64,000 bases of DNA from Akebia trifoliata (taxonomy: Eukaryota; Streptophyta; Magnoliopsida; Ranunculales; Lardizabalaceae). A program made the translations under genes and the position numbers. Shown here piece after piece: positions 33,922 through 45,248 of the stretch; the stretch's first letter is position 1, and each line of letters opens with the position of its first letter. The notes under the pieces were generated by a model. It was not told the DNA's origin and ran no database searches. It was given only the letters and a program-made list of their open reading frames with translations. The DNA is taken from contig CM030704.1 of the NCBI GenBank assembly GCA_017979445.1, forward strand, positions 13,375,658 through 13,439,657, given 5' to 3'.

Positions 33922-35458
33922 GAAACTCCTGTTTTGTTAATTTTTCTGTAATATATTTTCACATATAACTTTGATTTATATTACTTAGAAAAGTGAAAAT
34001 GTAAAAAATCCGAGTTTTTGATTCGTATCTCGAGAAAAAATATAAATAGTGAAAATTTGATTAAATTCTGAAAGTGGGAATTAGGATAAAATTTTATGAC
34101 GTTTCTAATTATTTTTAATGAAATATGACCTCACCGTTGGATTCAAAATGATTGAAAAATGTACTTTAGCCTATAAGCATGCTTAAATGCGAGTCCAAAC
34201 AGAAAAGTTGTAAAATCCTCGATTTTTTAGTCGAACCAAGCCAAAATAATGACTTTTCGCTAAAGTAAGAATTTTTAAAATTCGATCACACTATTGGGTT
34301 TGTATCGAAAATTATAGAAAATGGACTACTTGTCATTTTTAGAGTCTACAAAGTCGAATTATCGTCAAAATCGAAAACGACGTCAATTTTAGGGTCCTAT
34401 CGGGCTGAAAACGTAAATTTTTTTAGAAATATAATTTGAAGAATTTGACCACACCATTAAATTCGAAACGAAAAAAATTAAATAAAATAAAGTATTCATT
34501 CGTCAATTTTGGAGTCCGGACAGTCAAGTTATTGTTGAATGAAATAATAGGTAAAATATCGATTTCATCCCGCACTTATATAAATAATTTTTTAAAATCA
34601 AATCACTATTCATCTTCATTGTAAGTCGTTAAAAATCAGCCACGATTTTTATGAAAAAAATAGTTTTTTTTTTCTATCTTCCAACTTCGATTCGTGGCAA
34701 ACGGTCCGTCTTTAACCTTCAACGCAAAAGGAAAAATTATCTGCAGCGTCGACCTCTACAAAACCCACCTAATTTCCTTTCGTTTTCTCACCTTTTTCAT
34801 CCGAATCGTAAAAAATCAGTCATAAATAATACGGAAGTTTCGAAACTTCGACCATAGATTTCGTCTATTTTGAGGTCAAACTGTCATCCGTCATAGTAAG
34901 GAGAAATGACGACGACATCGAGATCTTCGAAATCACTGAGTTAGATTTAAAAATTAACCGTCTAGAAGTTTTAACCGCCTCAATTTTCACGTCGATCATC
35001 TCGACTTCCGTACACGTACTTCAAATTTTTTGCACAGAAATAGTAAGGAACTCTCAATTTCTATTAGTAATTGTAGATTGTGAAAATTGCATTTAGGATT
35101 TTATTAATTTATGATGTGTTTCCAAAAATATAGAATTCAATTGGTTATTTTAAATTCACGCCAGAACTTGTATATTTGTTATGTTTAATTGTATTTTATA
35201 ACAAATTATACGTGGGTAGGATATTTCACCAGGTTATTTCCGTCAGTTGGGTCCTGTGCACCGTTCGGACCTTGTTTTGATATAAGTTTTGTATTTTTTT
35301 AATGTTATTGAAAAAAATGAATTTAATAGTCGAAAAAATGATTTAATATTTGGTAAACTCATATTGAGTTGATGAATATTAGAAAGTGAATATTTTTTTC
35401 GAAAGATTGAGAACTACGAATATTAGAAAAAAGAAAAAAAGGGGATGAAACTGTAAAA
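33922..35458. other. AT-rich, repeat-like non-coding sequence
   Basis: No gene is seen. It reads like the inside of an old LTR or transposon (short words such as TCGTCAAAATCGAAAACGACG and CACGTCGATCATCTCGAC), but termini were not found. It lies between the transposase remnant and the family C copy 2. Confidence 0.35.
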
Positions 35459-37158
35459 TGTCATAATCACACCCGAGGGGTGATGTCAGTATTTTACATC
35501 CGAAAAGATGAGCTATCATACCCCGTACACGTGCCAAACTGGGCCCGTAATCAGCTGGGATAGCAGTGTGGTAGTAGTGCTACATATGGCAGGCTCCATG
35601 AGCTGACATGTGGCTGCAAATAGGAAATATGATCAAGGAGAGATGTATGCATTTTACATTGTGTTGTGTGTAGGTTGGTGAAGGGATATATAAGGATAAT
35701 GATTGGTTGCATGTTTATTTAAATTTTGTTAGCGTAGAGGCTTCAAGTTCTATTATTTATTTTAGGCCGAGTGACCATAATTGCATGGTAAGAAACTGGA
35801 TATCCATTCTTAAACTTGTATTGTTAATTTCTCTTTTGTTTTCAAATTATATATATATATATATAGTTATTTGGTAAGCTGTTAAAAAGTCTGTGAATGC
35901 CTGAAGGTATAGTGCTTCATATTATCCGGAGTGGTGTACTATTCTGGGATGTACGGTAAAGATGACCAAACTCATATGTGGTATGGAACACCTATGAGAG
36001 TGGAGTCAAAACTGAAATCCAGGTTTATTCCTCTCTATCTTTATTAGGTGAACTTGTAATGTAAAAGTGGTTGTATACGAATGGATTGTATTTTTGAGAA
36101 TCACATGCACGCCTGATAGGCATAGACGAAGATGATTAATCAGTGATCACTAACAATCTATAGTAGTCGAACGTTCTGATACATCGAAAAGTGACCCATT
36201 ACTTATGGTCACGTCAAGTGACCCATTACTTATGATCACGTCAAGTGACCCATTACTTATGGTCACGTCAAACGGCCATCCTGAGTTGGATAAATAATCT
36301 CGCAAGTGTGGTAAACAGCAACCAGTCATAAAATCCGGAACTAATACTTTATTATGAAACATCTTGTTCCAACTGGAAACGATCCAGTCGTGAATCCAAC
36401 TCTCTAATTCCATTACTCTACCATTGTTTATAATGTATATGTTGCCTTATTTTGACATATAAAATGAAATGCATATTTAATATTTTTATTTAATCAATTA
36501 GATTTGTATAAAAATAAAATGTTATAGTGAGTACTACTGATGATGTAATGTAAGTCTTAAAATGTTTAGTTATTCATCCCTAGCTATATGTACCAGTTAA
36601 TCGTAGTTTCTTCTGCAAAATTTTACATATTTTAAAATGATTCAGTATGTTTATTCATTCATTCTTCTCTACTGGATAACCATTGTTACTCACCCTTTCC
36701 TTTTCCATTTTTTAGTTTCAGATCCGGAGCTTGGCGAGGCAGGTGTAGAACACGAGTGAGGATTGACTATCTGGTAGGTTAGATAAACGACCAGAGTATG
36801 TTACCTAGTGAGTATTGGGGCTATACCCCCTAGTAATGTTAGTTCGTTCAGGTAGTATTATGGGTCTTATATTGAGCATTATGACTTTTATTAGAGTGAT
36901 GAATGTTTGTATAATCTGATATTTTGATTATCCTTCCACACTCTGATTTATCGTACGTTATTAGATGTATATAGGCTTCCGCTTATATTATATTTTGTAT
37001 GCATATATGTAGGATAATGCACGTCGCTTATCAGGTGCAAGTTAAATGCTTTGGAATGCTAATATAAAAAGAGGAGACCATGCAGAAATTTCAAGGTGCC
37101 ACTTAGTGTCTCGAGATCTGACATGGGGTTTTGTATTAGCGTTTGGCGAGGTGTTACA
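35459..37158 (-). mobile_element. LTR-like repeat, family C, copy 2 (probable solo LTR)
   Basis: The plus strand runs from TGTCATAATCACACCCGAGG to GGCGAGGTGTTACA, so the minus strand reads TGTAACACC...GATTATGACA with TG/CA ends. The flanks TAAAA and AAAAA differ at one base and could be a worn 5-bp duplication. The interior matches the other two copies. GGGTGTGA near the minus-strand 3' end resembles chromovirus LTR ends, but no primer site follows, so a solo LTR fits. A 27-bp minisatellite is specific to this copy. Confidence 0.55.
36190..36270. repeat. 27-bp minisatellite x 3
   Basis: Three head-to-tail units of AGTGACCCATTACTTATGGT plus CACGTCA lie inside family C copy 2, the middle one with one substitution. 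Copy 3 has a single degenerate unit at the same place (45460-45485). Confidence 0.8.
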
Positions 37159-37229
37159 AAAAAAAATTTATAACATGTTAAATTTTTTTTTTAAGTCTTA
37201 TTATTCTTTGATACTATTGATTGAATGTT

Positions 37230-37365
37230 AATTGGTGTGGATGGGATATGGATGGATGAGATATGGATGTGGATGTAGATGGATGAGATATGGATACAAA
37301 TGTGGATGTGGATGTGGATGGATGAGATATGGATGTAGATGGGGATGTAGATGTAGATATGTGAT
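37230..37365. repeat. GGATGN-type simple repeat
   Basis: Hexamer-like repeats of GGATGT, GGATGA, GATATG and TAGATG run for about 135 bp on the plus strand, just right of family C copy 2. Apparent reading frames rich in Ile, His and Ser here are artefacts. Confidence 0.75.
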
Positions 37366-37429
37366 TTTTTTGGCAGGTACAGGTCGAAGACATTTGACCG
37401 CATAAAGAAATTGACTCTATTTAGGGTAT

Positions 37430-37740
37430 ACAATAAGTTGACGGCTCAAAGCCATCGAATGTATATTTTAAAAATACCAGATTCGATGGCCAAAAGCCAT
37501 CAAATTTATATTTTTGACGGTTCAAGGTCGTCAAATTTACTCTTTTCGATGGTTCACAACCATCAAATTTACTTATTTCGATGGTTTTTAAGACCGACGA
37601 AAATATTTTCTATAACTTATGGTCATTGAATTTTTTTCAACATGGTCCAATACGACAAACAAATTTGACAAGTAAGCCTGTCGAATTTTGATAAATTCGA
37701 TAGTTTTGGACTGTCGAATTTAGGGTATTTTCACGTAGTG
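37430..37740. mobile_element. CACTA transposon right end with subterminal repeats
   Basis: The segment ends TTTTCACGTAGTG at 37740, the complement of a CACTACGTGAAAA terminus typical of En/Spm elements. The preceding 300 bp carries many inverted copies of a CGATGG...CCATCAAATTTA motif (about 37453-37710), as expected for subterminal transposase-binding repeats. The matching left end was not found in the window. The coding remnant at 32900-33921 may belong to the same element. Confidence 0.65.
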
Positions 37741-37924
37741 CCACCTTTTAATATTTGAATTGTAGAAAAAGAAACTTGAATTATAAGTCTAAAACAAAGC
37801 AAATAAAAGTTTCCACGACTCATAATCATAGATTTTTTTTCCCTTGAAGAAACTTTGAAAATATTTAGTGTTGAAAATGCTAACAATGTCTTGAAAGTAG
37901 TTCTATGGGTCTTAATATCTTTAC

Positions 37925-38451
37925 CTCATAAAGTGATCTTCCTTACCAAATATGAAGTCGATGGTTCCTTGAATATAACATTAGTAGAAATAATGTAATC
38001 TACTAGGTCTAAAATTGTATCTTGTTAACCCAGAATATCGACCCTAAAGAACATAGATTTGACCTCTGGAACTTTCAATGTGACTATTTGCATCTCTTTC
38101 TCTACTCGAATTGCTTCTATTGTATTCTGCAACGAACGTATTAACTTGTATACCAATCACAATCTAATACTCTAAATCACATTGTTCTTATATAAATGGA
38201 AATTTTCTAATCATTTAGTTCTAAAAAATAAGTCAAATATTTGTAATATTTTTCTAACTACCTTGATAATGAGTCCTGTTGTACAAAATTAATTGGATTC
38301 TATGTCGAGGGTAGCTGTATTGAAGGTCCCAGTGTCGTGCCCATTGGAGCTTCTATCAGAGGCTTTGAAATGCCAATAAATCACAATTTCAGAGTTTTGG
38401 TTTCTAATGAAGAAAACATAAGGCTTGGTTGTTGGAACAATTACCCTTTTC
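37925..38451 (-). pseudogene. Pectinesterase (pectin methylesterase) fragment
   Basis: Pectinesterases demethylate cell-wall pectin. On the minus strand an acceptor (TTTGTAG) precedes an exon, 38451-38262, with VIVPTTKPYVFFIRNQNS, KASDRSSNG and GTFNTATLDIES, then a stop where Tyr is expected, then FCTTG and a donor. The next exon, from 38126 after TTGCAG, has NTIEAIRVEKEMQIVTLKV, MFFRVDILG, a stop, QDTILD, and after a frameshift CYIQGTIDFIFGKEDH. The QDT and DFIFG motifs carry known active-site residues, and the two exons join in the same phase. The C-terminal LGRPW part and the N-terminal half are missing. Confidence 0.8.
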
Positions 38452-39581
38452 CTACAAATATTTAGAATAAACAAACTTACTAGAAATTTGAATGGTAAAC
38501 CTACCAAAATACAATTGACACAGAAGCACCCACTAACTATCTTGTAGTACCACTTATGAACAAGCTAAATAAATAAGGGTTTGTTTTAGTCAATTCGAAG
38601 GAATTGTTTTAACTTTTTTAAAGAAAAGAATAATAATAATCTCTCCAAAAATGGGAGATCTAAACATGCTAAAAGATCAACAAAATAAAAAGAAAGACAG
38701 TTTCAAAAAAAAAATTCCATTTATATTCTAATACTTATATAGAAAAATCCAAATGCCTGTAAAGGGTCATTTTGGATCACCATTCTTTCGTCAATATATA
38801 TATATATTAGTGACTAACACCGATCACATCCTTTTTATGTACCTATCATATATTAAGAAAAACCAAAGCTATACGAAAATGCAAGTATGGGGATTTATGC
38901 TCAATTAATAGAAACTTGGGATGCAAATCTAACATTTTCACACCAAGTACGAGCAAGCTTAATGTCATGTGTATGTGCATAAACACAAGCATCATAAATA
39001 TCCACAAGTGATCATTGTTATATATGTAAGGACTAACAATTATTGGGATATATTCAGGTTTTGATTTTCAATTGGATTTAGTATCTACTAGACATGTAAA
39101 CTAATAGGAAAGGCTACCTAAATTTAGAATTGTCAAGCCAACTTCAACAATTCAAAGAAGAACCATCTTATCGTCACAGGCAATGTCATATTTCCGTGAG
39201 TAACCATTTCGATCATCTTACTTCAATCATGCTCCTCATTAAGTTTAGTATTTATTATCCTTTTGATACAAAAAAGCCTAAGGACATTGCAACTTATTTA
39301 TAATTCATTATTGACAAATGCATATCACAATGCTTGGATTGACTCGGACTTAGAACTTGAGACTATTATTCTTGTTTTTCCCATTAAAAACTAGAGTAAA
39401 TTAGAAGGCATGCATTGAATGCCGATTTAAATCAAATTACAATCAGATGATGCAGAAGAGAAGTTGTTATTATAATTGCTCGCAAAGATGATTTAAAATA
39501 AAATTCTTAATAAATAACATATGCATTTACAATAATCTTATAATAGTCCAGCATGTCTAAAGTTTATTTGGTGAAAGGAGA
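38452..39581. other. Non-coding, AT-rich
   Basis: Nothing recognisable is seen apart from a TA run near 38795-38808. The missing 5' exons of the pectinesterase were looked for here and not found. Confidence 0.45.
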
Positions 39582-39810
39582 CACTACGTCATAATGTGCA
39601 ATAATCAACTGTCCATGACAGTCATTTTTGAAAATAACGACTGCTTTTGTTGTTGCAAGAGCGGTCATTTTAAAAGGAGTAGTGTTTAATTTGCGACCAA
39701 CCATAAATGTCAGAAAAAACGATGGTTTTAAACAATCGGAAAAACTCACTATTTTAGACAGTCAGGAAAATGACTGTTTTAGACAGTCATTTTTTCTGGA
39801 TTTATAATAT
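39582..39810. mobile_element. Possible CACTA left end with subterminal repeats
   Basis: It begins CACTACGTCATAATGTGC and is followed by many inverted copies of GACAGTCATTTTT and AAAATGACTGTTTTAGACAG within 230 bp. This organisation resembles a CACTA terminus, but the opposite end was not located. Confidence 0.45.
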
Positions 39811-41392
39811 AAAAAATTTATTTCAAATTATTTTGTATCCATTGATCTAGCCATGCCTTCAGGTCTTTTTTGATCCATACTGGTGAAGTTTTGTACCATT
39901 GTGATTCCCAAACCTCTCTCCTCATATCTATTTCTCTGTCCCTTTGTCTTTCTATCATCTCCTTTATTGTCCATAATATTTTCTTTCCCTTCACCTCAAT
40001 TGTCAATAACCTTCTCCACCACTCTGTTCAATGTCTCAGCCCTCCTATGACCACTACTAGTAAAGTTCTCAACCATTTGATTTCGTGTCCCTCTATCTTC
40101 ATCTCTAATCCTCTTGCCCAACTACTTCACAAACTTCGAATCCTTGATCTCATTGACGTGTTGGTTATTTCACTTGGTTTCTCTCCATTGTATGCCTTAG
40201 GCCGCCCATTAGTTTTCTTCTCATCTGAGGTCTTGTCCTTGCACCTTTCCTTTCTATCTTTTTTTTTCTATGATTATCTTTGCTTTTCTCTTCGTCTTTC
40301 TTTTCTTTACCTTATCTATTTTTGTCCTTATTCTTTTTATGTGTTTTTTCTTTGTGCTTTTCTTAAAAATCAATATCTAGTTAGGAAAATCAAATCGAAA
40401 TATAGATAAAAACATGAGTTGCTTCCCATAAAATACAAACAGAACGAGCATTTTGCAGCTCAAGAAAAAAGAAGAATATTACTACTAACCACAAAAAGGA
40501 GACAGACAGCTCAGTTGTATAAAAAATCATCTGTTTAATCAATTTTTGTGTTTCTTTAATATAAAAAATGAACAAAGAAAAAAAACAAAGTATAGGAAAA
40601 TTTTAACCCATTTAAACATCCTCAAGGAGGCATCGAAAAGGAATTGAGAAGGATGTGCATATGAAGAATCTAAAATGACCTTGGGGTTCAATTTGTCCAA
40701 GTTAAGCACAGAGACGAAACACCCATACTGGGGTAAAGATTGAAATTATACTTAGGTCATAGAAAATTTTAGCAGTACTTCAAAATTTAAGTATTCAAAT
40801 AAATCACAATAGCTAACTCCAATTATTCAAAATCTGATGAATGTGTGTGGTACTAAGACGGTAATGATTATCAATTCTACTAGCAATATCCCGCTTATTT
40901 TCAACTAGTTTAGCTAACATTAAGAACTAAATACCCCATAAATATTTGTTTCTCATAGTCACTTTATGTATTATAAGTTAACTGAATATGCTTATTTTAC
41001 TTGTAATGATCCAAGTACAAGTCCTTGAAACAAACTAACAGAATTCAGTGATCCAATCAATTTTTCTTTTTCAAAACAGATTTCATTGTTAAGGACAACA
41101 AATTATCTATCAAACTTGTTCTCTAATTCTAAACAAATTGTTTAGTATTTATAATCATAAGTTAGGACTGAAGATATACCTTACTGGTAAATAGACAGAT
41201 ACTACTCCACTTAAAAATCCAACCACTTATTGTAGTAGACACAAGTCTTTGGGGAGATAATCCGATCAGGGGTACACTTATGTAACCATGGACAAACACC
41301 ACATGGAATTGAAGCCAAGACCAACTTTCGGAAGCCCTGTCTTGTTTCAGCATCAGAAACACAGTTTCCCCACCACAACAAAACCCACTCAC
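39811..41392. other. Non-coding; pyrimidine-rich segment
   Basis: 39890-40370 is strongly C+T-rich on the plus strand and therefore gives long but meaningless frames. The rest is AT-rich. The last exon expected for the COP9 subunit remnant was searched for here and not seen. Confidence 0.4.
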
Positions 41393-41631
41393 CATCAAGA
41401 AATCATCTTGAAATTTCTCTGATTCAATGGTCGACAATATTCTTAAAAGACTAGAAACTTGCTTGAGCAAAGAGTTTTCGTAAGAAATATCACCTGAATT
41501 CAAACATAAAAAATACAATTGGAATTTGACCTAGAATGCCCCTAGTGCTAACTAATTTAAGGAGGAACAGGTATACCTTTTTGCATGGCAAGAAGATAAT
41601 AGTGACGCACTTTGTTTCTGTTGTTAAGCAT
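41393..41631 (-). pseudogene. COP9 signalosome subunit 6-like gene fragment, two exons
   Basis: CSN6 is a non-catalytic MPN-type subunit of the COP9 signalosome, which removes NEDD8 from cullins. On the minus strand exon 41631-41577 (after TTTTTCAAG, before GTATAC) encodes MLNNRNKVRHYYLLAMQK. Exon 41493-41393 (after GAATTCAG, before GTGAGT) encodes DISYENSLLKQVSSLLRI and LSTIESEKFQDDFLM. The 55 and 101 bp lengths and a Gly codon split across the intron agree exactly, with no stop. This matches the region just before the CSN6 C-terminus as I know it. The MPN domain and the last exon are absent, so this is a fragment, possibly carried by a CACTA element. Family assignment is from motif memory only. 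Confidence 0.62.
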
Positions 41632-42221
41632 CTTGAAAAATCAAAGAGTCTTTTTCATCTAGTGCAAAATTATAATGATCTATAATAGAGCTTTCTACTT
41701 AAACATAACACCTAAGAATTCAACAGATCAATTATAGAAATGAGTACAGAAAGAAAAGACTCAAGACAAATGACCCAAAATAGAAGAAATACATTGATCA
41801 CCATTTTATTGCTTAAAACAACACAAGTTAGTGTACAATACAAGGTCTCTTTTAATAACTTAAAACAACACAAATTGGAAGGTAATAATCTATTTGAAAC
41901 ATTTAGATTGATTAAAATTAATTAGTTGGCGTAGAAGTAGTCGTAGTTTGAGCAATATTGTCAATAACAATATTCTCTTATAATAATCAAAAGCATTCAT
42001 GGATTATTACCTACAAAAGTAAAATTCATATTCCTCTCAAGTGCAAACAATCTGGACACCTAATCTACAACCTTATAGTCACAATAATAAGAGGAAGGGG
42101 AGAGTTATAACTCAATCCTTACAACTCAAAAATTTAGCTATGTAGAAGACCACCTTTTATATCAAGTTAAAAGTCTAGAGTTCCTTCCCATAGTTGAAAC
42201 TATTAGTTTGAGTAGGAACTA
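41632..42221. other. Non-coding
   Basis: AT-rich sequence without a recognisable feature. It separates the COP9 subunit fragment from the Tat-lineage pol remnant. Confidence 0.4.
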
Positions 42222-43995
42222 TTGATCAAGTGGCAAATTTTTTAGCAAACTTTCTAGTAGAAGAAAAAATAGATTTGGTTGTAGAAGAGCTGGAACCTGT
42301 TGAAGAAGGGCAAGAAACAAACAAACATCCAGGGTGGAGTATCTACGTGGATAGATCTTCAAACTTAGAAGAATCGAGAATATGAGTGGTGCTGATCACT
42401 CCGACGATTTCAGGATAGAGAAGACAGTCAGACTGGGATTCAGAGAATCAAACAATGAAGTGGAATATGAGGCAATGCTACTCAACCTCAATTCGTTAGT
42501 AGGACTAGGGGTAACTAAGACTACAGTTTATAGTCACTCGCAGCTAGTAGTTAATCATGTCAACGAGACGTTTGAAAGCATGAGATCCCAAGATGCAAAT
42601 CTATCTGAAGAAAATCAGGCATGTTATATTTCGAACTATGAAAATCAAAGTAGAGCACATACCGCGGACAGACAACAAGTATGCAGATACCTTAGCCTTC
42701 ATAGCCTCAATGCTAGCAGGACAAGACAGGAGAGAATTGCCATTGGGCTACCAGGAAAAACCCATGATAGACAAGCCGAAATTGGTCAGTGTGGTACTTG
42801 TAGTAGAAGATCAAGGGTAGATGAGCCCAATTCTCATCTTTCTGTAGATAGGAGTGTTGCCTAAAAATCCAAAGGAGGCCAACAAGTTAAAAGTAGGGCA
42901 AAGATATACACTATCCTAGATGGGATTTTGTACAGGAAGTCAATAGGAGGGCTACTCCAATGTTGCCTAACGCCTGAGGAGGCAAAAGACGTGTTAAGTG
43001 AGATCCATGAAGGAGATTGTGAGAATCATTCAAGGATAAGATCTCTAGCTCACAAAGTACTCTCCCAATGGTACTTTTGTCCATATTTGTAAAAATACAC
43101 AGGTCTGTATGTCAAGTATTGCGACAATTGCCAAAGATACTAGAGGATAATCCAACAGCCAGCAGTGCAGCACAACTCTCTCATTAGCTCTTGGCCATTT
43201 GTATAATGGAGAATTGATTGAGTAGGCCTGTTGCCCAAGGCACCAGGTAATCTAACTTTCCTGCTAGTGGTGACAGATTACTTTATCAAGTGGGTGGAAC
43301 ACTCCCTTTAGCTAGAATACGCCAGTAAGAAGTTCAGAAGTTCTTATGGGAAAACATTATTTGCAGATTTGGCTTGCCATGCACTATAGTCTCAGACAAT
43401 AGGAAATAATTTGTAAGAGAGTAAATCAAAGACTTTTACAAAGAGCATGGAATAACATAGTTATTTTCTATGCCACAGTATCCGTAGAAAAGCGGATAGG
43501 CTAAAGCTACCAACAAAGTCCTAATAAATACGTTAAAAAAGAGGCTGGGATTAGCAAAGGAAATATGGACATCAATCTTGCATGACGTACTATAGGCTTA
43601 CAGGACAAATGCTAGAACCTCCACAGGGATGTCTTCCTTGGCTATAGATTATGGAATGGAAGTAGTGATTCCAACAAAAAATAACTTCCCCACAATAAGA
43701 TTCATAATAGTGAAGACTAACCAAAACAATCAGCAGATAATCGTAGAATTAGACTTGTTGGAAAAGAAGCGAGAAACAATTCTGATAAGGCTAGAGAACT
43801 ATCATAAGAAGCTACAAAACTATTTCAACAAGAGAATCCGTCACAGGCAGTTTAAAGAAGGAAACCTATTGCTACGTAGAGTATTCTAGAATACAGAATA
43901 ACAGAAAATGGATAGTTAAACTAGGAAGGGCCATAGGGAGTCCATTACTTGATTACAATGTCTGGTCAAGAGTTGCCAAGATCGTGGAATACTTG
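42222..43995 (+). pseudogene. Tat-lineage pol remnant: archaeal-type RNase H and integrase
   Basis: The plus strand starts with a DQVANFLANFL-type linker, then GWSIYVDRSSN with the first RNase H Asp. NNEVEYEAMLLNL carries the Glu, VYSHSQLVVNHVN follows with His where an Asp is expected, and PRTDNKYADTLAF has the last Asp. Integrase follows with HSRIRSLAHKVL and YCDNCQRY (zinc region), then a DYFIKWVE core segment, and a C-terminal region ending near 43995. The reading is scattered over three frames with many stops. Protease, RT and gag are absent on the left. The lineage is close to the Ogre-like element but distinct, and it lies on the opposite strand. Confidence 0.75.
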
Positions 43996-44039
43996 TAACT
44001 TGAAAAGATACTATTAATAAATAAATTTTTTCTGATCTC

Positions 44040-44700
44040 TAGCAGCATGCATGTGGATTTAGCACAAAAGTTGGTTTGGATCCAGGCCTACGTGAGTCTT
44101 CTCTTCCTTAATTGATAGGGTAAGAATTTAGTCGGGATCCTACTCTGACGAGAGTAATTTAGCATTGAAGTTGGATCCCACCTGGATCTAGGTCTATTGG
44201 GTTTTCTATGCCTTAATTGGTAGGGTAAGAAGTTGGTCGGGACCCTATTGTAATGAGAGTAATTTAGTATTGAAGATGGATCCCACCTAGATCCAGGCCT
44301 ATATGGGTTTTCTCTGCCTTAATTAGCAGGATAAAAAGCTGGTCGAGGCCTAACTCTTATATGAGTAACATGGCACTAATGTGGATCTCACTTGGGTTTA
44401 GGCTTACGTGGGTCTTATCTACCTTAATTAGTAGAGTAAGAAGCTGGTTGGGGCCCTGTTCTATCATTAGCTCATAAGTACTGAAAATGGATCCCGTCTG
44501 GATTCGAGCTTACGTAGGTCTTCTTTGCCTTAATTGGCAAAGCAAGAAGCTGGTCAGGGCCATACTTTTCCACGGATACAATAACACTAAACATGGATCT
44601 CACTTGGGTCCAGGCCTACGTGGGATTTTTCTGCCTTAATTGATAGAGTAAGAAACTGGTTGGGGCCCTACACTGGCACAAGTAATTTAACACTGAGTTG
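44040..44700 (+). repeat. 106-bp tandem array, six units, in the 3' region of the Tat pol remnant
   Basis: CCTTAATT occurs at 44106, 44211, 44317, 44422, 44528 and 44634, giving periods of 105-106 bp. Each unit includes ATGGATCCCACCTGGATC-like, CAGGCCTACGTGGG-like and AGGGTAAGAAGCTGGTCGGG-like segments and a GAGAGTAATTTAGCACTGAA-like end. The copies are 75-90 percent alike by eye. Confidence 0.88.
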
Positions 44701-45248
44701 GGCTCAATTGTAAAGTTTTATCCTCACAACTCTCATTCATTTTACCAAGTAGAGCGAAGAACTGGATGACCATGATCTGTCCTGAGTAACAAAGCAAAGA
44801 GATTTGTTTAGCAGAAGAGTTGATCATTGATGACATCTACTTATTGGTAGGAGAAAAATAACTGAAAGACTGTAATTTGCTTTAGAATAATAAAAGTGTT
44901 GAAGAATAGTCGTCTCAGGAACAAAGAAATAAAATTGAGTTAGAGCCTTCTTGAAGGACAGTAACTCAAAGGTATGTACCAAAAATTTAATATAGCTATT
45001 TATCAAAAGGTCCCAACTAAGTTAAAATTACATAATATAGAACCTGGGGGGAAGAGGTAGTAAATATAAGCAGTTCAAGCAGTTTAACAATTGAATGAGT
45101 AGCACAAATTGAATGTGCAGTGCAAAACAAATTGAATATACAATGCAAACAGTGTGAATAGAGTTCACATTGATGACAAGTTAGTAGTTGGGTTAAGTAA
45201 AGCAAGTAGCGCAAAGAAACAAATCTGCTGGAATCTTTAAGTAACGCA
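44701..45248 (+). other. Remaining 3' region of the Tat remnant
   Basis: Non-coding, with short CAAATTGAATGTGCAG-like stutters around 45080-45150. No polypurine tract or LTR start was recognised before the family C segment. Confidence 0.35.

Noticed and set aside
36150..36413. Minus-strand frame with a nine-residue repeat
   Set aside because: The repeat is the translation of the 27-bp minisatellite inside an LTR-like repeat, not a protein.
37191..37433. Minus-strand frame rich in Ile, His and Ser
   Set aside because: It is a translation of the GGATGN simple repeat.
39870..40409. 179-residue plus-strand frame with hydrophobic stretches
   Set aside because: The DNA is pyrimidine-rich, so Leu, Ser and Phe runs are expected; there is no conserved motif and no splice context.
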